Assembly (NCBI GenBank): GCA_965644295.1
Contig: CBFFRP010000291.1
Span: 1 to 64,000 of the forward strand
Direction of reading: 5' to 3'
DNA: 64,000 nt
From: Paraphysomonas bandaiensis
Lineage: Eukaryota > Chrysophyceae
Positions 32,076 to 40,800 of this stretch are shown piece by piece. A model generated the notes under the pieces. The model was not told where the DNA came from. It searched no databases and saw nothing but the letters and a program-made list of their open reading frames with translations. Made by a program: the position numbers and the translations under genes. Positions within the stretch are counted from its first letter, which is position 1. The number at the start of each line of letters is the position of its first letter.

Positions 32076-33980
32076 CCCAGATGGTTCACTAGTTGGAGTA
32101 CTGGATGGAGGCGATGTAGGTAACCCAGATGGTTCACCAGTAGGTACACTGGTTGGGTATGACGTAGGTTGCCCAGATGGTTCACCAGTAGGTTCACCGG
32201 TTGGGTATGACGTAGGTTGCCCAGACGGTTCACCAGTAGGAACACTGGACGGAAGCGATGTAGGTAATCCAGATGGTTCACCAGTAGGTTCATCGGTTGG
32301 GTATGACGTAGGTTGCCCAGATGGATAGGACGAAGGCTGCCCAGATGGTTCACCAGAAGGTACACTGGTTGGGTATGACGTAGGTTGCCCAGATGGTTCA
32401 CCAGTAGGTTCACCGGTTGGGTATGACGTAGGTTGCCCAGACGGTTCACCAGTAGGAACACTGGACGGAAGCGATGTAGGTAATCCAGATGGTTCACCAG
32501 TAGGTTCATCGGTTGGGTATGACGTAGGTTGCCCAGATGGATAGGACGAAGGTTGCCCAGATGGCTGACCAGTGGGTCTACCAATTGGGAAAGAAGTAGG
32601 TTGCCCTGTAGGTATACCGGATGGCAATGAGCTAGGCACCCCACTTGGTTCACCAGATGGTTCTCCTGATGGCTGGCTAGTTGGCCATCCACTCGGTTGA
32701 CTTGTGGGCTCACCTGTCGGCTCTGGTGTTGGAAGACTAGTTGGTAATAAGCTAGGCACCCCACTTGGTTCACCAGATGGTTCTCCTGATGGCTGGCTAG
32801 TTGGCCACCCACTCGGTTGACTTGTAGGCTCACCTGTCGGCTCTGACGTTGGAAGACTAGTTGGTAATAAGCTAGGCACCCCACTTGGTTCACCAGATGG
32901 TTCTCCTGATGGCTGGCTAGTTGGCCACCCACTCGGTTGACTTGTAGGCTCACCTGTCGGCTCTGATGTTGGAAGGCTAATTGGTAATAAGCTAGGCACC
33001 CCACTTGGTTCACCAGATGGTTCTCCTGATGGCTGGCTAGTTGGCCATCCACTCGGTTGACTTGTAGGCTCACCTGTCGGCTCTGATGTTGGAAGACTAG
33101 TTGGTAATAAGCTAGGCACCCCACTTGGTTCACCAGATGGTTCTCCTGATGGCTGGCTAGTTGGCCATCCACTCGGTTGACTTGTAGGCTCACCTGTCGG
33201 CTCTGATGTTGGAAGACTAGTTGGTAATAAGCTAGGCACCCCACTTGGTTCACCAGATGGTTCTCCTGATGGCTGGCTAGTTGGCCATCCACTCGGTTGA
33301 CTTGTAGGCTCACCTGTTGGCTCTGACGTTGGAAGACAAGTTGGCAATAAGCTAGGCACCCCACTTGGTTCACTAGTAGGTTTTACTGAAGGTTCCGATG
33401 TCGGATCTCCAGTCGGGTTATTTGTTGGATGAGTGGTGGGAACAGAAGACGGATGGACATCGTTCGCTTCACACAAGTAAGCGTACTCTAAAGGACATCG
33501 GCGATCCCACCAATAGTGATTCCAGCCACTAAGGGAATCCAATACAGCACAATCTTCTTCTTGTGTAATTGCGTCATCGTCAAAATAGTATCCGTTGTTA
33601 GGTTGGTCCTCTCCCCACCTCGTGTATGTGGAAGACTTGTCTTCTACCCATATCCAATTACCCTCGTCATTGTAATCAGTGTAACCAATCCATATGGGAT
33701 AATAACCAGAATACGCGGCAGCGATAGCACTATTTAGAGACCGTGATGTAATCGTGACTAAATAAGACCCATCCGCTTCACATGCATCTCTCGCGTCAGC
33801 CCAGTTTAAGCTACTCGTGAAAAGTCTCAAGCAAGTGCCACCAACGACAGAATAATGAGGTGGACAAGATATATCCAGCGTTCTTATCGACAGTGATCGC
33901 GTTGTATTTTGGCTATGTGGTAGGGCACAAACGAGTGTCGTATACAGAGAAATGAATATAATGAGGTTAATAGCATTCAT
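22983..33980 (-). CDS. Giant C-type lectin / Pro-Thr stalk / REJ-like multi-pass receptor
   Basis: One uninterrupted 3,665-codon frame. Residues 1-20 are a signal peptide. Residues 39-172 are a C-type lectin domain (WIGYTDYNDEGNWIWVED, EDQPN, EDCAVL, WWDRRC...YLCEA). Residues about 176-865 are a Pro/Thr/Ser/Gly stalk with 4-residue periodicity. Residues about 1090-1750 are a polycystin-like REJ/Ig-like region. An EGF-like motif lies near 1876-1920 (CVNSCSDKGTC...CVCDPGYYGADC) and a cysteine-containing GPS-like segment near 2220-2235. Membrane segments lie near 2290, 2393, 2470, 2705, 2740, 2860, 2890 and 2915. The cytoplasmic tail of about 735 residues has four acidic repeats. This suggests a plasma-membrane adhesion or sensory receptor. 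No ion-pore domain is recognised, so polycystin homology applies to the ectodomain only. Its body is almost identical to that of the divergent neighbour at 34805-46428. Confidence 0.93.
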   Translation of the reverse strand: MNAINLIIFISLYTTLVCALPHSQNTTRSLSIRTLDISCPPHYSVVGGTCLRLFTSSLNWADARDACEADGSYLVTITSRSLNSAIAAAYSGYYPIWIGYTDYNDEGNWIWVEDKSSTYTRWGEDQPNNGYYFDDDAITQEEDCAVLDSLSGWNHYWWDRRCPLEYAYLCEANDVHPSSVPTTHPTNNPTGDPTSEPSVKPTSEPSGVPSLLPTCLPTSEPTGEPTSQPSGWPTSQPSGEPSGEPSGVPSLLPTSLPTSEPTGEPTSQPSGWPTSQPSGEPSGEPSGVPSLLPTSLPTSEPTGEPTSQPSGWPTSQPSGEPSGEPSGVPSLLPISLPTSEPTGEPTSQPSGWPTSQPSGEPSGEPSGVPSLLPTSLPTSEPTGEPTSQPSGWPTSQPSGEPSGEPSGVPSLLPTSLPTPEPTGEPTSQPSGWPTSQPSGEPSGEPSGVPSSLPSGIPTGQPTSFPIGRPTGQPSGQPSSYPSGQPTSYPTDEPTGEPSGLPTSLPSSVPTGEPSGQPTSYPTGEPTGEPSGQPTSYPTSVPSGEPSGQPSSYPSGQPTSYPTDEPTGEPSGLPTSLPSSVPTGEPSGQPTSYPTGEPTGEPSGQPTSYPTSVPTGEPSGLPTSPPSSTPTSEPSGQPTSYPTSVPSGEPSGQPTTCPTSVPTKQPSSLPTSFPTAVPTYRPSGLPTGDPSRQPTSYPTSIPTGQPSDSPTSQPSCVPTSYPTGVPSSSPSSFPSASPSHEPTSKPSSFPTALPTTIPSTQPTGLPSSIPSCLPSGEPTSFPSTSPSYEPSSEPSSKPTSQPSTAPTEIPSSQPSGCPSNAPSGNPTLLPTSVPSCEPSSYPSYIPSSVPSTLPTSIPSATPSQYPSAEIYWDLAPNILTMDVTISSEDSLKVDVTLSEDGIVYCAALSSTEYISQWSIRQNGFISHTQSGMASVSINGVPPGAQVHVYCATFSYNGDAMSEANIRSTLVRVNMPCCRRLEADVVSDYMPGAGEVTDVMTISLQSPPSQDVTVTVSAFYMGSNFTNTSDDRRLQTFNASSALTPSEIKYTANSSLSELEKTIMFVADVEGNYEFNITLSGSSGEEYAVTFPSGKNVHVLPVYHLPPAPIISYARFVSDGSLLLVKFTSPTNKGDLIDTSFSCDQVLSFSHASSASCSWENSYRLSISLGPLSTLTVGDIVSIQPNVITGRCIYADTTICSSLEHSPPSSTPVTSAVTGYPKVVVTAPSKISNCSLFTLDLTSSTGAGGRAWSTVSITARSTTADVDAINFFFNSSYIMNPPSAIPIGLLKASNVYTIEITLCNFLGRCGSDTHRIEVARSAPPSVSIVGPRSRTMRRYQTLSVYASVFYDACLYKTSAEFLTLYKPTYEWTVLNTKSREVMPNMVSTSKSPNKFLLPAYSLAVGMSVEITVVIRNSLGVEAGRKSILVEVLPSTLNAVLSGGLEGAVEIGKSLVLNASESQDPDVLDESGSIHYHWSCVSLAPGSVFVPCGSSVFNYSDPSSVNAALASVRPPFITAINTLFYITLTVTDSSGLRSDETTIKITTVSSGVPIVSVSPIVGVVNPATKLKVLASITSTFSGLAQWLVNDESINTLKVSTTSPTRYSIPNEAVNFPSNLAISANSLSGNIVYIFKLSFTYGSGDTTSSSIRVLTNSPPRPGSFSVSPSVGTELKDNFVFTASLWSDVDLPLTYRFGYLTPENTIHVVGSKSEEASATTILPRGSDTKDNELKCSLQTYDSLDSYSTGEYSVTVNPSMEPVSVDNVTKTFETLIMLDDVDALENAISVYASVSSAVVCASAPNCTQLNRQACSTTAHTCGPCVSDEFIGVYGHHNSMCVVDQDVHEGDICSTDESCLPFMECQQEICVPVSKQCVNSCSDKGTCQYVVTALGLEVDSCLLSEPSCSAICVCDPGYYGADCSIDEVEMAYKTGLQETILCALQTLSQLQDATLSAIQSWIAVLRTLSIDPTKLSSRGADCAVSAIHVILDSASDVDISVEGLEAVLNAIDAVSRFQDFYDFPVLTTEYKTGIITSLSNMLEKFCGVISSDMILGEYTFQSLKSKIRISAILVDSSDNFTLSIPQTSAELLASKETSYVSSIAPSTSGYCLVSFDAAMYDTLTPGLSANPLSIISASSETNRTNSSSILNISLQNIVPVDYGVVFNESIIEAVCTKDKFQTSEVYHCPDGSNYTFVCENVTGIFEIHCPKTTLVPVCNRVVGVDVVDSSCEVDIASSSLTSVNCICPSGAANSGSPPSSGGSEYVNAQFVAMTEFVLDDFVTTWRSAGDLTVGDVTRSWKVVVTLGFIACFGCCGVFYSDKADDEVSKKEEIKKNAAQNIHGRAARPLNAPAAKDKVEIVESIFPAIFRNEPFVSVFIRELKQSHRWVSLVYHYTPEFPRVLRALSLVCAVISTMFFNALLYNLVNPDDGSCKGIDNKNECLEERSPFSSHESKCYFDSEASTCHFREPSDSTQAIFIVAVVCAMLSLPLVVVLEIVIIEILAKPTENSNESAVVPINSDVSRHQGTQGVQAPKRMAMFSNKFRNNQVGVKNSEDKISKRATIAGGLGVSPRDELIDMISKIDKYRASLSPKQLREFDMAWGIDVSMAKELLQMDDVPVSTTGRMRSLMAANKSVMGPLLSDIRSVRETVVKEIQTMSMLSDEARGRRILFLFQQDLLLGAKGKIVERKGIGNGSGQVKTVSAYVKFMGWAFIILFNMALLFYVFLFALNQSENRQNAWLQSFLLWLFFEVVIVSTACMVISQMIIPSLIFSEVSRIKRNVVYAVENYKAKLVNQDSKEPSKDDDGQFNACDYLFVSTRVARGFPHLFESGVVMGFRTPLPKRTYRRDKSTANTYRGKLRVTAFINSMSVLLLFMFGLLMNLPAPMEQMFFSLVNWSLFGYIGLLHVVLFETNPGYVVVPLLIAIAIFGPIVYYNYRAIDRAHRLQAEQIEGKWYQDQRLSRCRPPFVSIDGDFALPDGKRRLLRSCSDLEKDMSPVAADTDEFNFEEQRARDIVIAMQKMVGEHDTGFGQLSGDEYDNDAQERRKQPKLRAILQSLGMMDRLRDLDLSDDDKDERKEGTLSSDNKVTLENSDLDSQSIHSLERFSSEEDTDTKRRHRPEEEIVGYMGHMVQEGQALFGATSDDFDNDETQESTKLAALLKKKGMMDKLFELSSSGEDDGEEAKQHREHRRTYRAARMTRLGRHMDKKSVVGDSSIQGPSLAATMGARKVIRNFRQRRQKGRPESEVVGYMKRMVRENEVELGEVLGEFDDELDRAESDRQGLHLASKLRTNGMLEKLYDLSSTSSDGDDSSESPKSGTNAVRRSGDRSLPNVHRPEDEVVSYMKRMVIEHDVTLGALSDEEVEQSDGAATPRKLPKLAAKLKADGMMDKLFELSSSSGEEVEGSSAGAHGAERRQLRKATRLARMSKRFGLPRDNMIAPQIFEISQPGSEQSDVVVECATEQDTKVSNLSACTDTGNEYLSIAAKRPLGILSNVPDNTLNSEYTIEMDSEAVSDGSAGLSSDIDDGDDFDMKVNILPPSPRRIFTGDSFRPVVVVRSQKSIDEEAESVLDAKKKFAMGLAGKDVSMKFRESDARSRLEQRLQNKKDKVTDTEEKYSSTETRGASMTSKDLVKKLTVNTTRHRMSMATRHDVAKLRLQGRLSNRKRNDKAK
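31385..33460 (-). repeat. Pro/Thr/Ser/Gly stalk repeats of the lectin receptor
   Basis: Low-complexity coding DNA with a 12-nt period (Pro-Thr/Ser-x-x) and higher-order 48-nt units of PTGEPSGQPTSYPTSV type. Toward the N-terminus it changes to six 120-bp units. Such stalks are probably extended and heavily O-glycosylated. The period is a multiple of three, which leaves long spurious frames open on both strands (for example 31346-33373). Confidence 0.95.
32631..33350 (-). repeat. Six in-register 120-bp minisatellite units
   Basis: The word GCTAGGCACC recurs at 32631, 32751, 32871, 32991, 33111 and 33231, with a seventh partial unit from 33351. Each unit encodes 40 residues of the VPSLLPTSLPTSEPTGEP / TSQPSGWPTSQPSGEPSG type. 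Units differ at only a few bases. This array is found only in the lectin paralogue. Confidence 0.95.
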
Positions 33981-34804
33981 CTGATATATATAGACTGATA
34001 TATAACCACAACAGAGTAATAAGAGGAATAACGCCTATGCTATACACAGCTATGCACTCTCCTCGACGGACAATTCAGTACAAACTGTACCATAAGATGA
34101 TACAGTAACCACTCTGATCAGAATTAAACACAGGCAGTATTAGAGATATGTAATTACCAATAGTATATATATACCCTCATAGACGAGAGACCGACACCAT
34201 CTACTGTGTGTGTATCTGCATATCGTCATCTTTTGGTATACAAACTGTCGTACTTTAGTAGGAATTCCAATCCACACTCTACCATACCATACCATACCAT
34301 TCCACGGCATACGCACTCAGAGTACAGTACGAAGTACCCGTTAACTGGGTTACCACCCCGTCAAAGTTCAACAAAAAGAATTTTAGAAAGGGAAGAAAAA
34401 ACAATGTGTCATTTTCAGTCTAATGTGGTCTTACAGTTAGTACGAGTAGCGAAATATCATATATTTTCGGGTTTACATTCATAGAAAATTGTAGTTTTTA
34501 GACATCTGTCGTGGAAATTAATATAGTTTTTATGACAAGAATATTTTTTCATATGTAATTTACTGCAGTGGTTAGAGGCGATGGCTGATATATGGTATGT
34601 AACATATAGATGTGAGTCAGATCGATAAGTGTTGTCTTAAAGCTCTGAATGACACCTGTATTGATATTGTTATAGCCTATCGCGAAACTGAAACAATGCC
34701 CTTATGGTACTAACCCTTACAATAGCCTCCTATAGCTAACTAAGCCTATAAACTGTTCATACCTTTAGTTCTATATTATTATTGTATACTTTCGAGGATT
34801 CACT
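33981..34804. promoter_or_regulatory. Shared divergent promoter of the two giant receptor genes
   Basis: 824 bp separate the two start codons. The interval includes a short CCATA tandem (about 34283-34303), a GAGTACAGTACGAAGTAC word near 34320-34337 resembling the GTAC-rich words upstream of other genes, and AT-rich sequence next to both starts. Unlike the flanking gene bodies, the two halves are not inverted copies of each other, so each paralogue has its own proximal promoter. Confidence 0.5.
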
Positions 34805-37800
34805 ATGAAATATACAATAGCGATCTTATTTATTTTGTTGGGACAGTATAATATTTTAGTATTATCCCAGTCGTGTACGGAAAATACTGTGACGACGATA
34901 GCAGGGGACGGTAGCGACTCTTATGTCGATGGGGTGGGTACTAATGCCAGATTCAAGACATTGGCTGGTGCCAAAGTATCATCTGATGGGAGTTTTGCTT
35001 TACTCTGTGACGAAAATGCGGATGTAGTCCGGCACGTCTCACTGGCGACATCGGTTGTGTCCACACTTGCTGGTGGGTCACATTCTGGTTATTTAGACGG
35101 GACTGGTACAAATGCCAGATTTGACACTCCATCTGCTTTAGCAATATCTAGTGACATGTCGTTCGCACTAATTGCTGATAGAACTACTAATAGGGTGCGC
35201 AAGATTATTATATCGACCAAATTGGTTAGTGTTCTAAGTGGAAGTGGGTCAGCCGGAGTCGTAGATGGAACTGGAACTGGTGCACAACATGACAGGCCTC
35301 AGGGGATCGCAATATCTAGCGATGATGTATTCGCACTTGTCGTGGGAGACAATGATGTGTTGCGACATATCGTTATTTCCACTGGAGTTGTTACAACAGT
35401 TGCAGGAACAACCGCGTCTGGGACTAGTAATGGTGTGTATTGTTCGATTGTTTATATGCTGCCAATGTTTAATGTGTGTTATTTGTAGGTGTGGGTACCA
35501 ATGCGCGCTTCAATGACCCCTATGGCGTCACCTTATCCCCCGACGACACGTACGCTCTTATTGCGGACACTGACAACCACCGTATTCGAAAGGTTGTTTT
35601 AACATCGAAGGTGGTGACTACAATAGCAGGTAGCAGTAGCGGAGATTTAGGGGGCGTTGGGACCAATGCTCGATTCCATCAACCACATGGCATTGCCATT
35701 GACCCCTCAGGAACCTACGCTTTGATAACGGACACCAACAACCATAAGATTAAAAAGATTATACTTACCTCTTCTGTGGTATCGACTTACGCAGGATCCG
35801 GCACGTCCACATATGCTGATGGTTCCTTGTTGTCAGCGAGTTTTGATGAACCGTGGGGGATCGGACTATCCAGTGGTGGCCTTTTTGCTTTAATCGCAGA
35901 TAGTAAAAACAGACGACTGAGGATGATTACCATAGCATGTCCATCGCCCACATCAACTCCGACGGCGTCCCCTACGTACGCTCCTTCATCGATTCCTACG
36001 AGTTTCCCGACCTTTACACCAACTGTGTCGCCCACTAGAATACCAACTTCCGCACCTACTACGGCTCCCACACTTTCGCCTACGGGATGCCCGACACATA
36101 CCCCCACGTCCATTCCAACCAGTGTTCCGACGGGTAAGCCTTCTACGTTCCCCACATCGGCACCATCTGGGCAACCCACATCGTGTCCGTCAAATGTGCC
36201 TACGGGTGAACCATCTGGGTTACCTACCTCGCCTCCATCCAATACCCCCACTGGTGAACCATCTGGGCAACCTACGTCATACCCAACCAGTGAACCTACT
36301 GGTGAACCATCTGGGCAACCTACGTCATACCCAACCAGTGTACCTACTGGTGAACCATCTGGGTTACCTACATCGCTTCCCTCCAATACACCTACTGGTG
36401 AACCATCTGGGCAACCTACTTTATCTCCGACAGGTGTACCTACTGGTGAACCATCTGGGTTACCTACATCGTATCCAAGTAGTACACCTACAGGTAAACC
36501 ATCTGGGCAACCTACATCGCTTCCCTCCAGTGTACCTACTGGTGAACCATCTGGGCAACCTACGTCATACCCAACCGGTGAACCTACTGGTGAACCATCT
36601 GGGTTACCTACATCGCTTCCGTCCAGTATACCTACTGGTGAACCATCTGGGCAACCTACGTCATACCCAACCAGTGAACCTACTGGTGAACCATCTGGGC
36701 AACCTACATCGCTTCCGTCCAGTATACCTACTGGTGAACCGTCTGGGCAACCTACGTCATACCCAACCGGTGTACCTACTGGTGAACCATCTGGGCAACC
36801 TACGTCATACCCAACCAGTGTACCTTCTGGTGAACCATCTGGGTTACCTACATCGCTTCCGTCCAGTGTACCTACTGGTGAACCGTCTGGGCAACCTACG
36901 TCATACCCAACCGGTGAACCTACTGGTGAACCATCTGGGCAACCCACGTCATACCCAACCGGTGTACCTACTAGTGAACCATCTGGGCAACCTACGTCAT
37001 ACCCAACCGGTGAACCTACTGGTGAACCATCTGGGCAACCTACGTCATACCCGTCCACTGTACCTACTGGTGAACCGTCTGGGCAACCTACGTCATACCC
37101 AACCGGTGAACCTACTGGTGAACCATCTGGATTACCTACATCGCTTCCGTCCAGTGTACCTACTGGTGAACCGTCTGGGCAACCTACGTCATACCCAACC
37201 GGTGAACCTACTGGTGAACCATCTGGATTACCTACATCGCTTCCGTCCAGTGTACCTACTGGTGAACCGTCTGGGCAACCTACGTCATACCCAACCAGTG
37301 TACCTACTGGTGAACCATCTGGGCAACCCACATCATACCCAACCAGTGTACCTTCTGGTGAACCATCTGGGCAGCCCACTACATGCCCAACCAGTGTTCC
37401 TACGAAGCAGCCATCTTCGCTACCTACTTCATTCCCAACTGCTGTACCCACATATCGGCCATCTGGGCTACCAACAGGAGATCCTTCTACGCAACCCACG
37501 TCATACCCAACAAGTATACCCACAGGTCAGCCTTCGGACTCACCTACCAGTCAGCCATCTTGTGTACCTACATCGTACCCAACGGGAGTCCCGTCGAGTT
37601 CACCATCTAGTTTTCCAAGTGCAAGCCCATCGCATGAACCTACGTCGAAACCGAGCTCATTTCCCACAGCTTTACCGACGACTATCCCTTCCACCCAACC
37701 GACTGGACTGCCCAGCAGCATACCTTCGTGTCTGCCATCTGGAGAACCCACATCATTTCCCTCAACATCTCCATCATATGAACCTAGCAGTGAGCCTTCC

Positions 37801-40800
37801 AGTAAGCCTACTTCACAACCATCAACAGCACCAACTGAGATCCCGTCTTCACAGCCTAGCGGCTGTCCAAGCAATGCCCCGAGCGGCAATCCGACATTAC
37901 TCCCCACTAGCGTTCCCTCATGTGAACCCTCTTCTTATCCGTCATATATTCCATCCAGCGTGCCCTCTACGCTGCCTACTTCGATACCATCTGCCACACC
38001 TAGTCAGTATCCTAGTGCAGAGATATATTGGGACTTGGCCCCCAATATATTAACAATGGATGTCACGATATCATCTGAGGACTCTTTAAAGGTAGATGTT
38101 ACGCTATCTGAGGATGGGATTGTATATTGTGCTGCATTATCGTCGACGGAGTACATCTCGCAGTGGTCTATTAGACAGAATGGCTTTATTTCCCACTCAC
38201 AATCCGGTATGGCGAGCGTAAGTATCAACGGTGTACCTCCTGGTGCCCAGGTTCACGTATATTGCGCGACATTTTCCTACAATGGAGATGCGATGTCCGA
38301 AGCTAATATTAGAAGCACTTTAGTACGGGTTAATATGCCATGTTGTCGCCGGTTGGAAGCTGATGTAGTTAGTGATTACATGCCGGGTGCTGGTGAAGTG
38401 ACGGATGTGATGACTATATCATTACAATCACCTCCGTCACAAGATGTGACTGTTACTGTGTCCGCTTTTTACTTGGGCTCCAACTTTACCAATACTTCCG
38501 ATGATCGTCGATTACAAACATTCAACGCATCTAGTGCTTTGACTCCGAGTGAAATAAAGTACACAGCCAATTCGAGTTTGTCGGAGCTCGAAAAGACTAT
38601 TATGTTTGTAGCTGATGTGGAAGGTAACTATGAATTCAATATTACTTTGAGTGGATCATCTGGTGAAGAATATGCGGTCACGTTTCCGTCCGGTAAGAAT
38701 GTTCATGTGCTACCCGTATACCACCTCCCTCCTGCACCCATTATCAGTTACGCGCGATTCGTGTCTGATGGATCACTATTGTTGGTCAAGTTTACATCGC
38801 CGACTAATAAAGGCGACCTTATTGATACTTCTTTTTCCTGCGACCAAGTTCTAAGCTTCAGTCATGCGTCATCGGCGTCTTGTAGTTGGGAAAACTCTTA
38901 CCGCCTTTCTATATCCCTCGGTCCATTGAGCACATTGACCGTTGGTGACATTGTGTCTATTCAGCCGAATGTGATTACAGGGAGATGCATTTACGCCGAT
39001 ACCACAATTTGCTCATCACTGGAGCATTCACCACCCAGTTCAACACCAGTGACTTCTGCTGTTACTGGTTATCCTAAAGTAGTTGTCACTGCTCCTTCCA
39101 AAATCAGTAATTGTTCACTGTTCACACTTGATCTTACGTCTTCCACTGGTGCAGGTGGGCGTGCGTGGTCCACAGTCAGTATCACTGCACGTAGCACGAC
39201 AGCTGATGTTGATGCTATCAACTTCTTTTTCAACTCCTCATACATCATGAACCCACCGTCTGCTATACCTATAGGACTGTTGAAAGCTAGTAATGTGTAC
39301 ACTATAGAGATCACATTGTGCAACTTTCTGGGCAGATGTGGCTCGGATACACACCGAATCGAAGTGGCGCGATCGGCCCCACCGTCCGTCAGCATTGTGG
39401 GTCCGAGGTCACGAACTATGCGTCGGTATCAAACTCTGAGTGTTCATGCGTCAGTGTTTTATGATGCCTGCTTGTATAAGACGTCTGCAGAATTTTTGAC
39501 TCTTTATAAGCCCACGTATGAATGGACAGTTTTGAATACTAAATCGCGAGAGGTGATGCCGAATATGGTTTCCACATCCAAGTCACCGAATAAGTTTTTG
39601 TTACCAGCGTATTCCCTTGCTGTTGGGATGAGCGTTGAAATTACTGTGGTGATAAGGAATTCGTTAGGCGTGGAAGCAGGAAGGAAATCTATTCTAGTTG
39701 AAGTTCTTCCATCTACATTGAATGCTGTTCTCTCTGGCGGCTTGGAAGGAGCTGTGGAAATCGGGAAGAGCTTAGTGCTGAATGCATCTGAAAGTCAAGA
39801 TCCAGATGTGCTGGATGAATCTGAATCCAGCGGCAGAATTCATTACCACTGGAGCTGTGTGTCGCTCGTACCTGGGTCGGAGTTTGTACCTTGTGGCAGC
39901 TCTGTGTTCAATTACAGTGAGCCATCATCAGTAAATGCTGCCTTGGCGTCAGTTAGGCCACCGTTCATCACAGCTATCAATACACTGTTTTACATAACTC
40001 TGACAGTCACAGATAGCAGTGGGTTACGGTCTGATGAAACAACCATAAAGATAACCACAGTTAGTTCAGGAGTTCCCATAGTGTCTGTTAGTCCCATCGT
40101 GGGTGTAGTGAATCCTGCGACTAAGCTGAAGGTTTTGGCATCTATAACTAGTACTTTCTCTGGACTGGCACAATGGCTGGTAAATGACGAAAGTATTAAT
40201 ACATTAAAAGTTTCGACGACATCCCCTACACGTTATAGCATTCCAAATGAAGCAGTGAATTTTCCCTCAAACCTGGCTATTTCAGCAAACAGTCTCTCTG
40301 GAAATGTTGCATATATATTTAAACTGTCGTTTACTTATGGATCTGGAGACACAACGTCTTCAACTATACGTGTTTTGACCAATTCTCCTCCTAGGCCTGG
40401 CTCCTTTTCTGTTTCCCCTTCGGTTGGCACAGAGTTGAAGGATAACTTTGTGTTTACGGCCTCATTATGGAGTGATGTTGACCTCCCATTGACATATCGC
40501 TTTGGATATTTGACACCTGAGAACACTATTCATGTCGTAGGTTCCAAATCTGAGGAGGCCTCCGCCACAACAATATTACCAAGAGGCTCCGACACGAAGG
40601 ATAACGAATTAAAATGCAGTTTACAGACCTATGATTCGCTTGACTCATATAGCACAGGAGAGTATAGTGTAACTGTTAACCCCTCTATGGTGCCCATATC
40701 TGTCGACAACGTTTCGAATACATTTGAGACGCTGATTATGCTGGATGATGTGGATGCTCTAGAGAATGCAATATCAGTCTATGCATCTGTGTCCAGTGCT

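Noticed and set aside
31346-33373. 675-codon frame overlapping the lectin-receptor stalk
   Set aside because: A shifted frame of the same 12-nt-periodic coding repeat; no domain, and codon content mirrors the real frame.
35787-37523. 578-codon antisense frame in the NHL-receptor stalk
   Set aside because: The antisense of Pro/Thr repeats gives Gly/Val/Asp repeats that stay open by periodicity alone.
35990-38020. Regularly spaced repeats that could be mistaken for a CRISPR array
   Set aside because: The units are continuous, in frame and coding, with no unique spacers; the genome is eukaryotic.
36122-38053. 643-codon shifted frame in the NHL-receptor stalk
   Set aside because: Shadow of the true coding frame produced by the stalk repeat.
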